Positions 63,324-64,000 of a stretch of 64,000 bases of DNA are shown here, one piece after another; the stretch's first letter is position 1; each line of letters opens with the position of its first letter. The DNA comes from Onchidella celtica. Its lineage: Eukaryota; Mollusca; Gastropoda; Systellommatophora; Onchidiidae. The DNA lies in contig OZ007569.1 in assembly GCA_963931925.1 (NCBI GenBank), forward strand, positions 9,727,163-9,791,162. The letters run 5' to 3'. The notes beneath the pieces were generated by a model, which saw nothing but the letters and a program-made list of their open reading frames with translations, was not told where the DNA came from and made no database searches. A program made the position numbers and the translations under genes.

Positions 63324-63861
63324 ATGTGAGTGTGCATGAGAAAACCCACAATATGTCGACAGAGCTGATTTTGAGAAAAACGGCTTTGAAGTGAAAATAT
63401 GGGTCCGACACAAACTTCCAACTTGGCTGTTGTTTAGGGGACCATGGCATGTTACAGGGTAAACTGTAGACGAGCAGTGAACACTACTCACTATGATCTC
63501 TATAAAAGCTTTGTAATTAGACTACGGTCTCCTAACAAGATCAAAAAACTTCTGACTTGGCTGTTGTTTAGGGGACCGTGGCATGTTACAGGGTAAACTG
63601 TAGATGAGCAGTGAACACTACTCAGTATGATCTCTATAACGACTTAGTTCTTAGACTACGGTATCCTAACAGCAATCACTCCAATATTAATGGGTAATTA
63701 GCTATTGCCACTTTTAGGATTAAAGGCCGTTTTCTCAAAATCTTGTTTTAGGGGGGTCACTGACTTCAATTTATCAGAAATGTCTTGACTTTTATTATGT
63801 GTACAGAACTCAAAATGTCATGTTTGCGACTTATTGTGGGTTTTCTCATGCACACTCACAT
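63324..63861 (-). mobile_element. 537-bp TIR element, copy 2 (inverted)
   Basis: Reverse-complement copy of the element at 57542-58078, with the same ends (ATGTGAGTGTGCATGAGAAA) and the same internal 132-bp duplication. TA flanks it at 63322-63323 and 63862-63863 if the ATG-ends are trimmed by one base. It lies 5' of the first in-window RasGRP exon, presumably in an intron. The short conserved frame on its strand reflects copy homology, not a gene. Confidence 0.8.
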
Positions 63862-64000
63862 ATCACTGCGTAAATTATGCCTCGCAACAGACAGAGTGTG
63901 TAGCACGGATATTTTTAGCCATGAGCTTTGTGCACTTGCATCACTAAGAAAATGTCAATAAAATGGCTGGAAAGCAGAAAACATGGCATTTTTAGATGAT

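Overview
The window is animal nuclear DNA: AT-rich, with spliced genes and crowded with transposable elements. The element mix (RTE-like LINEs with microsatellite tails, tRNA-derived SINEs, pogo-, hAT-, TTAA- and CMC-like TIR elements, a P-element/THAP9-like fossil) and the divergence of the host proteins from vertebrate relatives suggest an invertebrate, most likely a lophotrochozoan such as a mollusc. That placement is an inference. Splice junctions were placed by reading frame, GT/AG signals and remembered family alignments.

Three host genes are clear. POLR1C (RNA polymerase I/III subunit RPAC1/AC40) lies on the minus strand in 11 coding exons from 23000 down to 6074 and rebuilds to 350 residues with all phases matching. 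AP2S1 (AP-2 clathrin adaptor sigma subunit) lies on the plus strand (about 23931-29621) and rebuilds to exactly 142 residues. The two are head to head across roughly 0.9 kb. A RasGRP-family Ras/Rap exchange factor lies on the minus strand (62829 down to 47639). Thirteen exons give the CDC25 domain, paired EF-hands, a C1 domain and a coiled-coil tail. Its N-terminus is outside the window. AP2S1 and RasGRP are convergent, separated by about 16 kb of noncoding, repeat-bearing DNA.

Layout: 1-5300 holds decayed transposase remnants. 6074-23000 is POLR1C, whose introns carry a near-intact LINE, two sister pogo-like elements (one split by a 2.85-kb transposon with a perfect 30-bp TIR), a CMC-like element and two hAT-type MITEs. 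23001-32000 is the shared promoter and AP2S1, with another TIR element in intron 2. 32000-47600 is mostly featureless but holds two SINEs, a TTAA MITE, a 5'-truncated LINE and a perfect hairpin. 47639-62829 is RasGRP, with a solo LTR, a TTAA-type MITE, a 75-bp minisatellite and a 537-bp TIR element in its introns. 63324-63861 is a second, inverted copy of that 537-bp element.

The genes do not form a pathway: one is transcription machinery, one endocytosis, one Ras signalling. The most distinctive content is the TE archaeology. Target-site duplications can be read for many insertions, and for one pair the order of insertion can be read as well. I found no CRISPR array, rRNA gene, functional tRNA gene or other clear novel multi-gene system.
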